A stretch of DNA of 64,000 bases from Gremmenia infestans (Eukaryota; Ascomycota; Leotiomycetes; Helotiales; Hamatocanthoscyphaceae), in NCBI GenBank assembly GCA_032629725.1, contig JAFEVB010000010.1, positions 992,001-1,056,000 on the forward strand, given 5' to 3'. Below the pieces are notes generated by a model that ran no database searches, had not been told where the DNA came from, and saw only the letters and a program-made list of their open reading frames with translations. Position numbers and translations under genes: made by a program. Below are positions 1 through 10,682 of the stretch, one piece after another (position 1 is the stretch's first letter; the number at the start of each line of letters is the position of its first letter).

Positions 1-1168
1 GTGTATATCTTGATTGTTACTGTGTTCATACCCTTTCCGTTCTACAAGGATATTGTGGCAGCTACTTCTGGAGGTGGGAATAGGGATGTGGTCCAGGAGA
101 CCATTGAACATGTACAAAGGGGGAGGTTTTTGCATAAATTCCCACATAGCAAGGTATGTCCTCCCCAATATTCTGTGAGAATCTGGAGGTTAATAGGAAA
201 CCCAGCTTGCAGCTTATCTCTCTGCAATTATCACAGTTCAATCTGTTTCCATCCTGGGTATTGGCGACGACCTCTTCGACATTCGTTGGCGCCATAAATT
301 CTTCATCCCAGGAATCGCCAGCATACCCCTCCTGATCGTCTACTTTGTCGATTTCGGGGTAACACACATCGTCGTCCCCATTCCTTTACGCCCCTATCTA
401 GGAGAACTCCTCCAGTTAGGAGTTCTCTACTATCTCTACATGTTCGCCGTCGCCATCTTCTGCCCAAACAGCATCAACATCCTTGCCGGCGTGAACGGCA
501 TCGAAGTCTCCCAATCCCTCGTGATCGCCATCCTCCTGGTCCTAAACGATTGCTACTACCTGCTAGTACCATATCCGCATCCAGCAGTAGACTCGCATCT
601 CTTCTCCCTCTACATGCTGCTACCTTTCATCGGCGTCTCCCTAGCATTATGGTGCCACAATTGGTACCCCTCTAAAGTCTTCGTCGGAGACACATACTGC
701 TATTTCGCAGGTATGGTTTTCGCAGTCGTAGGGATCCTAGGCCACTTCTCCAAAACACTGCTCTTGCTCTTCATCCCGCAGATCTTCAACTTCCTCTATT
801 CCGCGCCTCAATTATTCCGTGTTGTGCCCTGCCCACGTCATCGGATGCCTCGTTTCAATGCCCGGACAGGCTTGATGGAATGTTCGGTGACAGAGTGGCA
901 GCATCCTCCCAAGCCCGTGGTTGCGAAGGTGTTGAAGCTGCTGCATAGACTGAATCTATTAAGAGTTGAGACGAATAGCCAGGGGCAGATTGTGGAGAGT
1001 ACGAACTTTACCATTTTGAATTTGTGGCTTGTGTGGTTTGGACCGAAGAGGGAAGATAGATTGGCCATAGAGATCTTGGTCATGCAGTTCGCTGTTGGTC
1101 TTTTTGGGCTGTTTGCTAGGCACAACTTTGCTCTGCTACTGTTCGAGTCCGACAACTTGAATGTATAA
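1..1168 (+). CDS. ALG7: UDP-GlcNAc:dolichyl-phosphate GlcNAc-1-phosphotransferase, 5' truncated
   Basis: Enzyme of the ER membrane that transfers GlcNAc-1-phosphate from UDP-GlcNAc to dolichyl phosphate, the first step of the N-glycan precursor and the target of tunicamycin. The start lies left of the window. Exons are 1-153 and 206-1168, with a 52-bp intron (GTATGT...CCCAG). The join reads HKFPHSK|LAAYLSAI and restores the family sequence. Visible hallmarks are PFPFYKDI, the acidic GIGDDLFDIRWRHK loop, GVNGIEVSQ, VGDTYCYFAG, and the C-terminal PRHRMPRFN segment shared by eukaryotic GPTs, all among many hydrophobic helices. 371 residues are present; about 100 N-terminal residues are probably missing. 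It converges on SET3 with 365 bp between the stops. Confidence 0.95.
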
Positions 1169-1533
1169 TTTGGATACCCAGTGTAATGTAAGAATTCGTG
1201 CACTAATGTCACATACAAGCAATTTGATCATCGAATGATTGATTGATTCAGGGATTTTTTAGATTTTGGAATGCCGTAGAGGCTTCATCATAACTGGAGC
1301 TACTTGTACAACAAGGTATCGCCTTCTAAATAAGAAGAACATTGATGTGTGCCCAGCAAACGGGATCAAACATGCGTGACCACGCATAGAGTACGGCCGC
1401 CCGTAATACGCCTTATCCCAAGCCCCCTTTTGAACCCAGCCCATTCGTGAGAAGAAACGCTCAAAGTCACAAAAGAAAAAACGCCGTGCGCTATTAGCAG
1501 CAGACCGTGTGAAGCAAAAGAGTTCTAAGTATG
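1169..1533. other. convergent intergenic spacer ALG7/SET3
   Basis: These 365 bp separate two convergent stop codons. The stretch presumably holds both 3' untranslated regions. I see no gene or repeat in it. Confidence 0.6.
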
Positions 1534-4476
1534 TTACAAAGTACCATTCATTCGTTCTGATGGCAAAGTAGACCTGGCAGCAAGATCCGGAGTGGAGAAG
1601 GGGGCGGAAGACATTGGATCCAAAGATTTCTCCACTATAGGCGTGTCAACGATCGCTGAGCCCTCTAATAGTCCTGGTGCCTTAGCTTCCTCGATCGTTG
1701 ATAGCGAGGGTTTCAGGACAGCTGGAGCGATTGTCGGACTGCTTCCTCCGTTGTTGTTGCTCGTGTGCGAATGATCGTTCGAATGATCGTTCTTCTTCAT
1801 CCTGGCAGCCTTGTAATCGCTCAAGCTCATCTTCTTTGTCGGTTTGGCCGGACTAGGATGTTGACCGATGCCGTTGACAGCCGGAGCAAATGTACTGGGG
1901 AAGTGCACGGTCCCAAAAGGAGACTGTGCTACGGACCCCGCTGCCGAAGACGGGGTAATAGAACCAGATAGCGGCCCTGACATATTCGGGGTTGTGAAAG
2001 TAGGAGTAGGAGGCATCTGAACCCGTAATTCAGGCGACCTTGGCCCTGGGGGATGCGGCCCATTGTTCGAATTACCCGGCCATGGTGGCGGAGGAGGCTT
2101 TATTGAATTACTAATCAATATAGCGGGCAAATCGCTCATGGGTACATCTCCCGAGAGCTCCACGGATGGCGTTGAAGAGGCGATGCTTGCGTTTCTCCCC
2201 TTAACCTCGACGGGTGGTTCTGTACTATATCGAACTGGCAGATCTAACTCCATCGCTACTACTGGAGACGCCTGACCGTTGACATTTAGGTCTTCGGTAG
2301 AATGCGCCGGTTCAGGTTGATCACGTATTCCAAACAGTTGAGATTGTATCCTCTGGCGATTCTTGAGGAGACGCTTCGCAAGTGGTACAATCGTTCTCTT
2401 GGGCTTCACTGTCGGTTGTTTCCACCAAGAGTTGTCGGGATCGTCGGTTTGTGTTGAAGAGTCGGCGTATGCACCCTTAGGAGCGATCGAGCCCTGCCGT
2501 GATTGGTATACCACTGATCCAGTCCGCGAAGTATGATTACCTGTTTGAACAGCTGTGGGTGACACAGCACTGAAGGGCGACCCGGACTTTCGACCCGAAG
2601 TACTTGCATCCACGTATTGCTTCGAGCGACCGTTTGGTTGGGAGATTGACATTCGAGGTGCTTTAGACCGCTGTTTGGATTTCGGAGCTGGTTGAGGTGT
2701 GGTCGATTTCCCCGTTGAGTTCCTCTGCCGTTTTTGGGGCTGTTCCATTTTCTTGAATGACTCTTCGGTCATTTGGATCTTCCTCTTTTCGCGCTCCGTC
2801 TGTCCAATCAAAATGCCGTTGGACTCCCCAATTCCGTTAGGTGTTAGATCTCGGCTGTGAGGTTTGCTTCGACTTGATCCAGAAACTGAGCGATTGTCAT
2901 CCTCATCACAAGGATCTGGTTCACCTTCACTGGCAGCTCGACTATTTGTAGCATAACCTGTACTTGTTGGAGAGACATGGTTTTGCTTTGGTCTGCGACC
3001 TTTCTTCGATTTCACTACGTTCGATTGAACATGGGATCTCCCATGGTAGTTTCGATGGAATCGAGAAAACGCACAGTCGTTGCCGAGATCACATGCACAA
3101 CCTCCGTGATCCGAAAGAACGTTATGGACCATCTGGGAAAGCTGGTTGTACTCTTCTTCATTGATGCTTCCACCATCGAAGGGCGTCCCGTCTTCATCAC
3201 CCAGGTTCAGCTGATGTAGGTACCGCGACCGTAAATTTGCTGGGAACCGGAAGTCCCAAGGAAGGGTGATTTGTTCATTGGCAGCAAGCGGTCGTTCGCT
3301 TACCAGCCAAAAGTGATACGCAGACCTTGAAGCAATGAAGGTTTCTATGGATGTGTTCGCCCGACAGCTGCGGCGCACGTAACGGCAGATAGATCCTTCG
3401 GTGCGGGTGTCAATGCAGAGAGGTAAGCGGGGATGGAAGAAGATGAAGGGTCTTGAGTGAGCCATGTCGGACCACTGGTTCTCAGCATCCTCGCAATAAT
3501 CCTTCTGGAAACCTACGATGCCGTTCAATTCTCCAATACGGCCGGACTGAGAAAGAGCTGTCGGTGTGATTAAGGTCCGCCACGAAAGAGGTATGTCGCT
3601 GATCGTAGTGTTCATCGTCTTGACGACTAGTTCGGGCCATTTCAATGTGTCGACTGGGATCTTGAGCTGTTGGAAATGGTCCTCTGGGTTCGCAATGCCT
3701 GTGTCGTTGTGTAGAATTTGCGGATCGCGAAGCCAGGCAGACATGGAATTCGTTACTGACAGGCTGGCAAAAGAATTTGTGGGACTTAGTTGGACGTCGT
3801 CATCATCGTCGTAGAGTCTGAGGAAGCTGTCTGAATAGGAATGGACTTGTAGGTCAATGGGGAGGTCCGGTGGTGTGTGGGCTGGACTGGGAGGGTGAGC
3901 ATGTATATTCGGGCGTGAATTGATGGGTGGGCTGCGTTTGTGCTGCGAGTTGATAGATTGAGTCGACCGGTGGCCTTTTTTCTTGGTATGGGGTGGATGC
4001 TCTTGAGGACTGCCGTTTCTATGACCATCGAGATCGTGGAATCCGTTGATCTGTAGCTCCGCAGGCTTCGACTTCTTCTTATGACTCTTTGAAGGTGGCC
4101 GCTTGGTTTTCTTGTCGCTACTATCGTTGCTTGCTTTGTTCTGTCGATGATGCCGTTGTCGCTCGGTCGCATGCCGCCTGTCTAGAGGTCGCGGTTTGCA
4201 ATCTGCACAAGAGTGGTCGAATTCCTCTCTCGAAGCATCGGCGACTCGGCCAGGATAGAAACATTCGATGTGCTGCCAGGTATCGCATGTCTCGCAATAT
4301 ATTGTATTTCCATCATCGTCAGGATAGTCGCAAATGCATTTAATTGTGTAGGGCTCCTCGTCCATAGACTCGGTGACGAGGAGCGCATCATTGGCAGAGT
4401 TTGAAGCAGCGGAATTAGAGGTAGTCTGGATCGGAGTCGCGACCTGCGTTGTGATCGAGAGAGGTCTTTCTGTCAT
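1534..4476 (-). CDS. SET3: PHD finger and SET domain protein, Set3 type
   Basis: Single-exon gene of 980 residues. A PHD finger lies at about residues 47-93, with the Cys/His ladder CICDYPDDDG, CETCDTWQHIEC and SCADC. It is followed by a basic low-complexity stretch. A SET domain lies at about residues 300-420 (GRIGELNGIVG, CIDTRTEG, RYVRRSCRANTSIETF, LPWDFRF). PHD plus a divergent SET is the arrangement of yeast Set3 and animal MLL5/UpSET. In yeast Set3 is the scaffold of a histone deacetylase complex that binds H3K4me-marked 5' ends of genes. The usual catalytic NHSCxPN core is altered here to RRSCRAN, in keeping with members of this family lacking methyltransferase activity. The rest is Ser/Pro-rich and probably disordered. 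A long 1.7-kb spacer separates its start from the divergent EBP gene. Confidence 0.88.
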   Translation of the reverse strand: MTERPLSITTQVATPIQTTSNSAASNSANDALLVTESMDEEPYTIKCICDYPDDDGNTIYCETCDTWQHIECFYPGRVADASREEFDHSCADCKPRPLDRRHATERQRHHRQNKASNDSSDKKTKRPPSKSHKKKSKPAELQINGFHDLDGHRNGSPQEHPPHTKKKGHRSTQSINSQHKRSPPINSRPNIHAHPPSPAHTPPDLPIDLQVHSYSDSFLRLYDDDDDVQLSPTNSFASLSVTNSMSAWLRDPQILHNDTGIANPEDHFQQLKIPVDTLKWPELVVKTMNTTISDIPLSWRTLITPTALSQSGRIGELNGIVGFQKDYCEDAENQWSDMAHSRPFIFFHPRLPLCIDTRTEGSICRYVRRSCRANTSIETFIASRSAYHFWLVSERPLAANEQITLPWDFRFPANLRSRYLHQLNLGDEDGTPFDGGSINEEEYNQLSQMVHNVLSDHGGCACDLGNDCAFSRFHRNYHGRSHVQSNVVKSKKGRRPKQNHVSPTSTGYATNSRAASEGEPDPCDEDDNRSVSGSSRSKPHSRDLTPNGIGESNGILIGQTEREKRKIQMTEESFKKMEQPQKRQRNSTGKSTTPQPAPKSKQRSKAPRMSISQPNGRSKQYVDASTSGRKSGSPFSAVSPTAVQTGNHTSRTGSVVYQSRQGSIAPKGAYADSSTQTDDPDNSWWKQPTVKPKRTIVPLAKRLLKNRQRIQSQLFGIRDQPEPAHSTEDLNVNGQASPVVAMELDLPVRYSTEPPVEVKGRNASIASSTPSVELSGDVPMSDLPAILISNSIKPPPPPWPGNSNNGPHPPGPRSPELRVQMPPTPTFTTPNMSGPLSGSITPSSAAGSVAQSPFGTVHFPSTFAPAVNGIGQHPSPAKPTKKMSLSDYKAARMKKNDHSNDHSHTSNNNGGSSPTIAPAVLKPSLSTIEEAKAPGLLEGSAIVDTPIVEKSLDPMSSAPFSTPDLAARSTLPSERMNGTL

Positions 4477-5564
4477 AATCTAGCAAGAGCCTTTAGGTGG
4501 CTGTTCGAGTGAAGGGACAAAGGTGGGTTCACTGATTCCTAGGCCTGAGTCGCATGACGAAGACGGCCGCGACTCGAAGGAAAGGACTGTCGCAGAGCAA
4601 GGAGAAGGATATGTCGAGACTATGGCTGTCATCAGATGTCAGAACAAAGTGTAGGACCGCCTGATCCTCGATGTGTATGAACAATGGCGACTCGAGAGAC
4701 GGCAAGACGAAGAGGGAGGGGGCCAAGACGAGAGTTGACGACGACGAATGCTTCTTAAACCGTGTTGTTCGCCGTGATATGGCCACAAATGAACTCGTAT
4801 GGCTGTGTGAGGCCTGCTGTGAGCTCAAATTCGTGATTGAAGGCTCTTACAACCGGAAGGAGGCGAAGGGGACGAGAACGGAGTGGTAGTATCCAGAGTA
4901 CAAAGACAGATTGTCAACAGACCATGCGTTCGACGGCTCGCGCGTCGCAATCGCAGTGGAAGACTCGAGGGGTGGAGAGGGCTGGATTCGAGGCGGATGG
5001 CCAGGTCGACTTGGGCTTGCATGAAGATGTTGGAAAGTGAGGAGGGGGAAGGAATTGGGAAAGACTTGCTGCTGGCCTGGGCACCCGCCTTTGCTGAACT
5101 CCTCTCAGGTTAGCGTAAAGCTCACGATAGGTCCGTTTCGCTTGCCTTATAGACTCGGTCGGACGTAGGGAGCCATGTGCGCTGCATCGTTAGCCCACCG
5201 TACCGTCTGCACGCAAGCTGTACGGCCCACGGCAAATGAGCGGAGAGCGGGGGGGGAGAGGCGAGTCGAGAGAAGAGAAGAGTGGTTAATGATAAGTGAA
5301 AGAAAGAAATGCGCCTGTAAGGAAGATTAGTTTGCAGTGAGTTGGGGGGGAAACACGAAGTAGCAATAAAGCAGACTACAAGTGAGTCCATCCTCGAAAA
5401 TACGGGGAGTAGGTAGATAAGGTAGATACAGTACAGTACAGTAGAGTAGGTACTGTAGGTGTATGTAGGGTAAAAAGGAGGGTATGCTGGGCTGTGAGTT
5501 TGTGTTGAGTCGACTTTGGTCTGGCAGACAGGCAGGGCAGGCAAAGGAGTCAAGCAGCAGGCTG

Positions 5565-5600
5565 AGGCAGGCAGGCAGGCAGGCAGGCAGGCGGGCGGGC
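5565..5600. repeat. (AGGC)n microsatellite
   Basis: About nine units of the tetramer AGGC. The last two are changed to GGGC. The block lies in the SET3/EBP intergenic region. Confidence 0.85.
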
Positions 5601-6139
5601 AAGCAGGAAAAAAAAAGACGATGAAATGAGTTCAGGGAAGCGTAGAGAGGCCACAGGCGCTGTAATTGGCTTGTCGGGAGTCATTGGGGGCTACGGCCAG
5701 GCATTACTTTGCTTTGGTGCCGGCTAGCCTGCTGCCGGTGCAAGTCTTTCAGGGGTTTATCGGCGAATGAGGAGAGCATTCCTTCTCAAAATGCCCTCCA
5801 GACTTGATAAGGTAAGCCCTAAACCGTATTTCGACCGCGCGTTAGATCAAGTTGCAGGCACTAGAACGCCGCTGAATAATTACCTTATTTACCTAATAAT
5901 AAGCCGGGAATTAGAACAATAACAATACAAAGTCATGACATGACCTCCGAAATCATTTGAATATGGTATTGTGGAGAGGCTGAGGCTCTGTGCTATATCA
6001 CGTGAGTAATATATTCTTGTATATCATTCTCCAATTATCAAACTTAAAAGTTGTGAGGCTCAGTAAATGGATAGAGGTATTCTTCCGGTCCCAGTACCGA
6101 GATAGGGTTTCATTTAACAAGTTGCCAAATTATACCCCT

Positions 6140-6147
6140 TATAAAAG
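6140..6147 (+). promoter_or_regulatory. TATA-like box upstream of EBP gene
   Basis: TATAAAAG lies 64 bp before the EBP start codon, and a second TATAAAA follows at once. A pyrimidine-rich stretch (CTTCTTTCTCCTCC) comes between it and the ATG, as in many fungal core promoters. Position and sequence are suggestive only. Confidence 0.35.
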
Positions 6148-6210
6148 TATAAAACATACCCAGACCAGACTTATACTTCTTTCTCCTCCACGTTCATCCC
6201 CACAACCATC

Positions 6211-7170
6211 ATGGCTGAAACCGACATCATTCCTCCTCCTCATCCGTACTACCCAGAAGGCATTCTCCTGTCAGGATCTAATTTTATCCCGAATAGCCTT
6301 GATGCCGTAGGTCTAGTCGCCGCCTTCGGAGCAGGATGTGCCGTCATTCTGGGCTCAACTTTGCTGCTTGTAAAGCGTGTCAATCCGAGTTTGAAGTTCA
6401 CAGACAGGGCTTTGATACTATGGTTTGTGTTGAGTGAGTCTCTTATTTATATTTACAAGGAGGGAGAATGCTTGTTGATCTGTGGGATATTCCGAGACAC
6501 GTTCTGACTTCCAGACAGGTGGGACAATCCATCTCTTCTTCGAAGGCTATTTCATGTACAATCATTCTCGAATGGGAAGCCGGATGGATCTGTTTGGTCA
6601 ATTGTGGAAAGAGTACGCGTTGTCTGATTCTAGATACATGCTCTCTGATCCCTTCGTGCTGTGTATGGAGACTTGGACCGCGGTTAGGAATCCTTAAACC
6701 TCCTCCGCGCCCGCTTCATCTACTGACAGCTTCAGATCACTTGGGGTCCGTTGTCATTCTTGACAGCTGTACTCATCACCAAGGACTCTCCCTACCGACA
6801 CGTAATCAAGCCATTTCCTTTTCTCTGTTTTGCGTTTGGTGTTGGGTACTAATTCCTTGAAAGGCAATCCAAGCTCTTGTTTCGACAGGTCAATTTTATG
6901 GTGATTTCCTTTATTATACGACCAGTCTGTTTGACGATTACTTTTCGGGGAGGAGGTTCTACCGCCCTGAGCCATATTACTTTTGGTTCTACTTTGTGTT
7001 TATGAATGCCTTCTGGATCATAATCCCTTTACGTAAGTGATCCTTGGGCGCAACATGATTATGACTAATATTTGGTAGTGTGTCTATACAGCAGCATCAA
7101 GGCATCAGCGAGGGCGTTTGCACTATCGAGTAAGCTAGCAGTTAATGGGAGTGTGAAGAAAACATTGTGA
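6211..7170 (+). CDS. EBP-family sterol delta8-delta7 isomerase-like protein
   Basis: Five exons (6211-6433, 6519-6682, 6736-6801, 6864-7032, 7079-7170) give 237 residues. The joins restore LSGTIHLFFEGYF, WTA|ITWGPLSF and RH|AIQALVSTGQFYGD. Those segments with DLFGQLWKEYALSDSRY, SDPFVLCMET, the RPEPYYFWFYF motif and NAFWIIIPL identify the emopamil-binding protein (EXPERA) family. This is a multi-pass ER protein that in animals and plants moves the sterol C8 double bond to C7. Conserved His and Glu of HLFFEG and Glu of CMET are kept. Fungi normally use the unrelated ERG2 for this step, so the role here may be auxiliary or on another sterol. The third intron has a textbook TACTAATTC branch site. 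Catalytic activity is inferred. Confidence 0.88.
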
Positions 7171-8748
7171 AAGCAATCGGGAATTATAGAACATGAATTT
7201 GTGGTGGCGGTGGTGATGCTTCACTTTTGCAAGGCGACGGCAAGAGACGAACATGCGAAATGCACCTTTCTGGAGAACCCGCTTTACATAAAAATATTAG
7301 AATTAATGGCCATGAGCTTCAAAAGGAAAACACATATGCCCTCAAACCTCCTCCCCCGCCATACAGCTGTTGTAAGTCATCTGCCACGTTGCGATTCCGA
7401 AGCTCATTTCTTTCATGTCACGACACGGAGCCCAGATCACATATATGCACCTTTATGTTCACCACCATAGTACCTTGACCATGGCGTCTCAAGCAAAATT
7501 GATAACCAATCCCAAATTTAAAACTATCTAAACTTTTCTTCTTCATACCATCGCGCGAAGCGACGAGCACAATGAAAAAAATGGTACGGGCAAGCCGTGA
7601 GAGCAATCAAAAATTCCGCCGAACAAGTGGCCGAAACCAATTGAACGATTCTCAACGCCCCGATGTGCAATGGAGGTTTCGTATCGTAGCTTCCATATTC
7701 ATGATCGTGGAGAGCTTCAACAAGGTAAGTATGAAGAAGAAAAGCAGGAATTGGGGAGCGGAGAGAAGCTTTTATATCCAGGAAAGGCGCTAAATTGATG
7801 ACTCAGCATACATCTCGGTTAGCAAGTGAAGAAAAGATGCAGTTTGAGCAAACTTATGACGCCTTTCCTCTTTTAGCCTTTGTATAGCTTTACCTTTGGA
7901 GGGCATGCTCACTATTGCAACACTACCAAGGTACCTGGGTACCTACCTACCTACATAGGTACAAAACAGAGTCCGGTAGATTACAAAAATCAAGAAGGAT
8001 TGCAAACTTCAACATTAAAGGAAAGTAGAGAGATATCACTAGCTAATAATGTTTCTCACAGAGTGCAATAGAAAATCAAAACCGGAATGATCTCTAATGT
8101 GTTTGTTGCTGCTTAGATACATTAATAGTACTGTACATGATGTATGAACAGATCGAACCCCATGGTTTATACAAGAACAGAAGACAGAGGTTCTGGTGCT
8201 TGTTCATGACTTTTGTGCCTTCTCTATCACTCATTCTTGCTAAGCTCTAGGGTTGCTATTCTCACTTTGAGAAGAGATCACCTCTTGAGCCCAGGAACGA
8301 TGCTTTACCTTATAGCCCTTGACTCTGGTGGAGTCAACTATTATTCTGTATTACTTAGATACGTACATGACACGTTTAATATTCGTGGATATACAGTATC
8401 CGTTCCCTGCCTACGGAAGTTGGCGAGGATGAATGATTCAAACAAAGCGTCTAGATGTGACTGCCATAGGTACCAAGGTAGGCACCAGTTATTGGTAATT
8501 GGTGTGAAGTTTATAGGTATTTAATAATCATGGCTATCAAAAATAATGTGTACTGTATTTCTCGAAACGCTCACAAAGGATTCAACATCGTCTGACTCCG
8601 TCATCTGCCGCGCTACTGTACCAAGGATCCCCGCCACTTTCCAACCCCCAAACGCATCTCCACAACTTCCAAGGCCAGCCCTACCCTGCCTGCTCTTTAC
8701 AACCAACCTACAGTAAACCAACCCTCAACACCACGAAATCAGATAACG
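7171..8748. other. intergenic region EBP/NPC2
   Basis: About 1.6 kb with no supportable gene. It contains a cluster of GGTACCT/TACCTACC words around 7930-7962 and a related one near 8467. Open frames of 60-103 codons here show no recognisable domain. Confidence 0.5.
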
Positions 8749-9357
8749 ATGAAGTTCTCCCTCGCCATCCTATCACTCTTCCTGAGTACGCTCGTCGCAT
8801 CAGTAGACTTATCGTTCTTCCCAGGAGGCCAAAAGGTCCTCGACGACAAGGGAGAAGCTGTTCCCGGCGAGAACCCCCTCACCTTCTGCAAAGCCGATCA
8901 TGGCGACGATATCCTTGAGCTGGAGCACATTAATCTGACCCCAAATCCCCCTCTTAAGTACGTATCCTCATTCCATATCTAAAGCTCAGGCTGACCCAAG
9001 AACAGAGGAAACACGCTCAAGATCGAGGCTGTTGGAACACTAAAGGAAAAGGTTCAGGAGGGCGCATATGTGATTCTGCAGGTCAAGTATGGCTTGATTA
9101 GACTTGTTAGCACGAAAGCAGATCTCTGCGAGCAAGTCTCGAATGTGGATATGGAGTGCCCGATTGAGAAGGGAAAGGCGGTTATTACGAAGGATGTTGA
9201 GTTGCCAGGGGAGATCCCACCTGTGAGTACCTGTCAGACTGCGAGTTTATTTCCTATGCTAATATGATGTTAGGGAAAATACACCGTCTTTGCTGATGCG
9301 TACACGGCGGACGGTAGGAAGATCGTCTGCTTGGAAGCTACTGTTCAGTTCGATTGA
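8749..9357 (+). CDS. ML-domain phosphatidylglycerol/phosphatidylinositol transfer protein (NPC2-like)
   Basis: Three exons (8749-8957, 9006-9222, 9274-9357) encode 169 residues. A signal peptide (MKFSLAILSLFLSTLVAS) is followed by an ML (MD-2-related lipid recognition) domain with TFCKADHGDD, ADLCEQV, MECPIEKG, ELPGEIPPGKYTV and IVCLEATVQF. Cysteines sit where NPC2 proteins form disulfides. Fungal members bind anionic phospholipids or sterols in the vacuole lumen or outside the cell. Length matches the family (about 170-175). Introns of 48 and 51 bp with consensus ends join PPLK|GNTLK and EIPP|GKYTV. It is convergent with VMA7. Confidence 0.92.
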
Positions 9358-9847
9358 GATGGAGGCAAGAGGAAACTGGTAGGAGGGGATGCTTAGGGGA
9401 GGAGTTGTAATTGAGAGGGAGAGATACGTCGCTTGCTTTTGCAGATACCTTGGTCGCGGAGTTCTTTCCTACGGACATGCATTTGTAACTACGAATACGC
9501 TCATAATCGAGCGGAGGATATACTGGGTAGTTTTACTGTCAGCAATGGACCTAGCAATCCTCTTGGCTGTTGATCTTCAGTTGCTGTGTGAAAACGGACC
9601 GCTTTGATGTGAACGAAATAACCTGATCTGGTATTCCACACACCAAGACTCTCCGCATTCTAGAATCAGTAGTAGAACATACATATGCACAGGTAATTCC
9701 CGGCATACTGGTAGCTTTAATAGCAAGGTGGTCCATGAATATTCTTGCATTTGTACAAACAACGCCAGTAGCTCAAGCCTTATAGACCACATAGAGGGAG
9801 ACCTGTTCCCTCAGACCCAGTAAAATATCCATGCTCCCCTCCTAAGT
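9358..9847. other. convergent intergenic spacer NPC2/VMA7
   Basis: 490 bp between two convergent stops, expected to hold 3' untranslated regions. No gene, repeat or structured RNA was recognised. Confidence 0.5.
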
Positions 9848-10377
9848 CTACTCGCCGAATAATCTTCGTACTCTCCTCAGGACACTGTCCTTCTCGGGGT
9901 CATATGGATGGTCCTTGCTTGGAATCTCGAGTAAAGCTGGAAAGGCAGCTGTGTAGGTATCGACTCGGTGACGTATTCTCTCGGCAATCTAGATACATCA
10001 GCTTCTGCGACCAATATCTGTCCAAGATAAATCCTACATGTTGGTTGATCAGGAGAATACCAATGTCCTTCCGCTCAGTTGTGAAGCGATTGAAAGCTTC
10101 TTCGATAGCCGCGTTATCGGTCTTGCTGTCGACGACTAGAAAGTTCTTTTGCGAATCCGGAGGTGGAGTAACATGCTGTTTCATTATCAGCACTCCCGTA
10201 ATATATGTGCGTGTGCTGTCCCGAATCCTTACACCAATACCAGCCAGCAGCAATCCAGTTACTGAGTCCTGCGCAGATGGTTAGTAGAGCTTCCCAATGC
10301 CAGTGGTAAGAGCTTACCTCGTCCCCAATGACAGCAAGGAATTGCCTGTCCTTGTATGCAGATGCTGGAGCTGCCAT
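9848..10377 (-). CDS. VMA7: V-type proton ATPase subunit F
   Basis: Three exons (10318-10377, 10038-10268, 9848-9988) give 143 residues. The join [14 protein letters not shown] links the first two exons and [12 protein letters not shown] the last two, both exact matches to the expected subunit F course. Also visible are QFLAVIGDE near the start, a Rossmann-like core ending in [10 protein letters not shown], and the C-terminal motif [15 protein letters not shown], diagnostic for this subunit. Subunit F sits in the central rotor stalk (V1) that couples ATP hydrolysis to proton pumping into vacuoles. It runs divergently from NUR1 across about 305 bp, which may be a shared promoter. Confidence 0.95.
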
Positions 10378-10682
10378 ATTTCCTCTGAGTTGGTGATGTC
10401 TTCGTAAGTGATCTCAGACTTCCATTTCAATGTTGCAATGTCATACATACAATACAGCAGCAAGGCGGGAAGGGAAGCCCGAAGCTTCGATCATCAGGCG
10501 GCATGACGCTAAAGCGAGCGCTATCCACAACCCCTGCCTGCCTTGCCCAAAGAGCCACAGCTTCCACCGCACAGCTCCTGAAATTATGACACTTGTAAAC
10601 AAAGAACAACAGTTCTTTGCTGAACAGCCAAAACACCAAACCAACCTGATGATGTGAGGACAACGTAAACATCTCGCCCATA
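10378..10682. promoter_or_regulatory. shared divergent promoter region VMA7/NUR1
   Basis: 305 bp between two divergent start codons. It must contain both leaders and core promoters, but I cannot point to a specific site. Confidence 0.4.

Larger units (their letters stand above)
4477..6210. other. divergent intergenic region SET3/EBP
   Basis: About 1.7 kb between two divergent starts, so it should hold both promoters and leaders. I see a GGCA-type tandem repeat near 5565-5600, a TACAG-rich patch near 5418-5462 and a TATA-like word at 6140. Open frames here look like chance or leader sequence. Confidence 0.5.

Noticed and set aside
8213..8524. 103-codon ORF upstream of the NPC2-like gene
   Set aside because: No recognisable domain or splice partner, in an A/T-rich spacer. 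Not supported as a gene.
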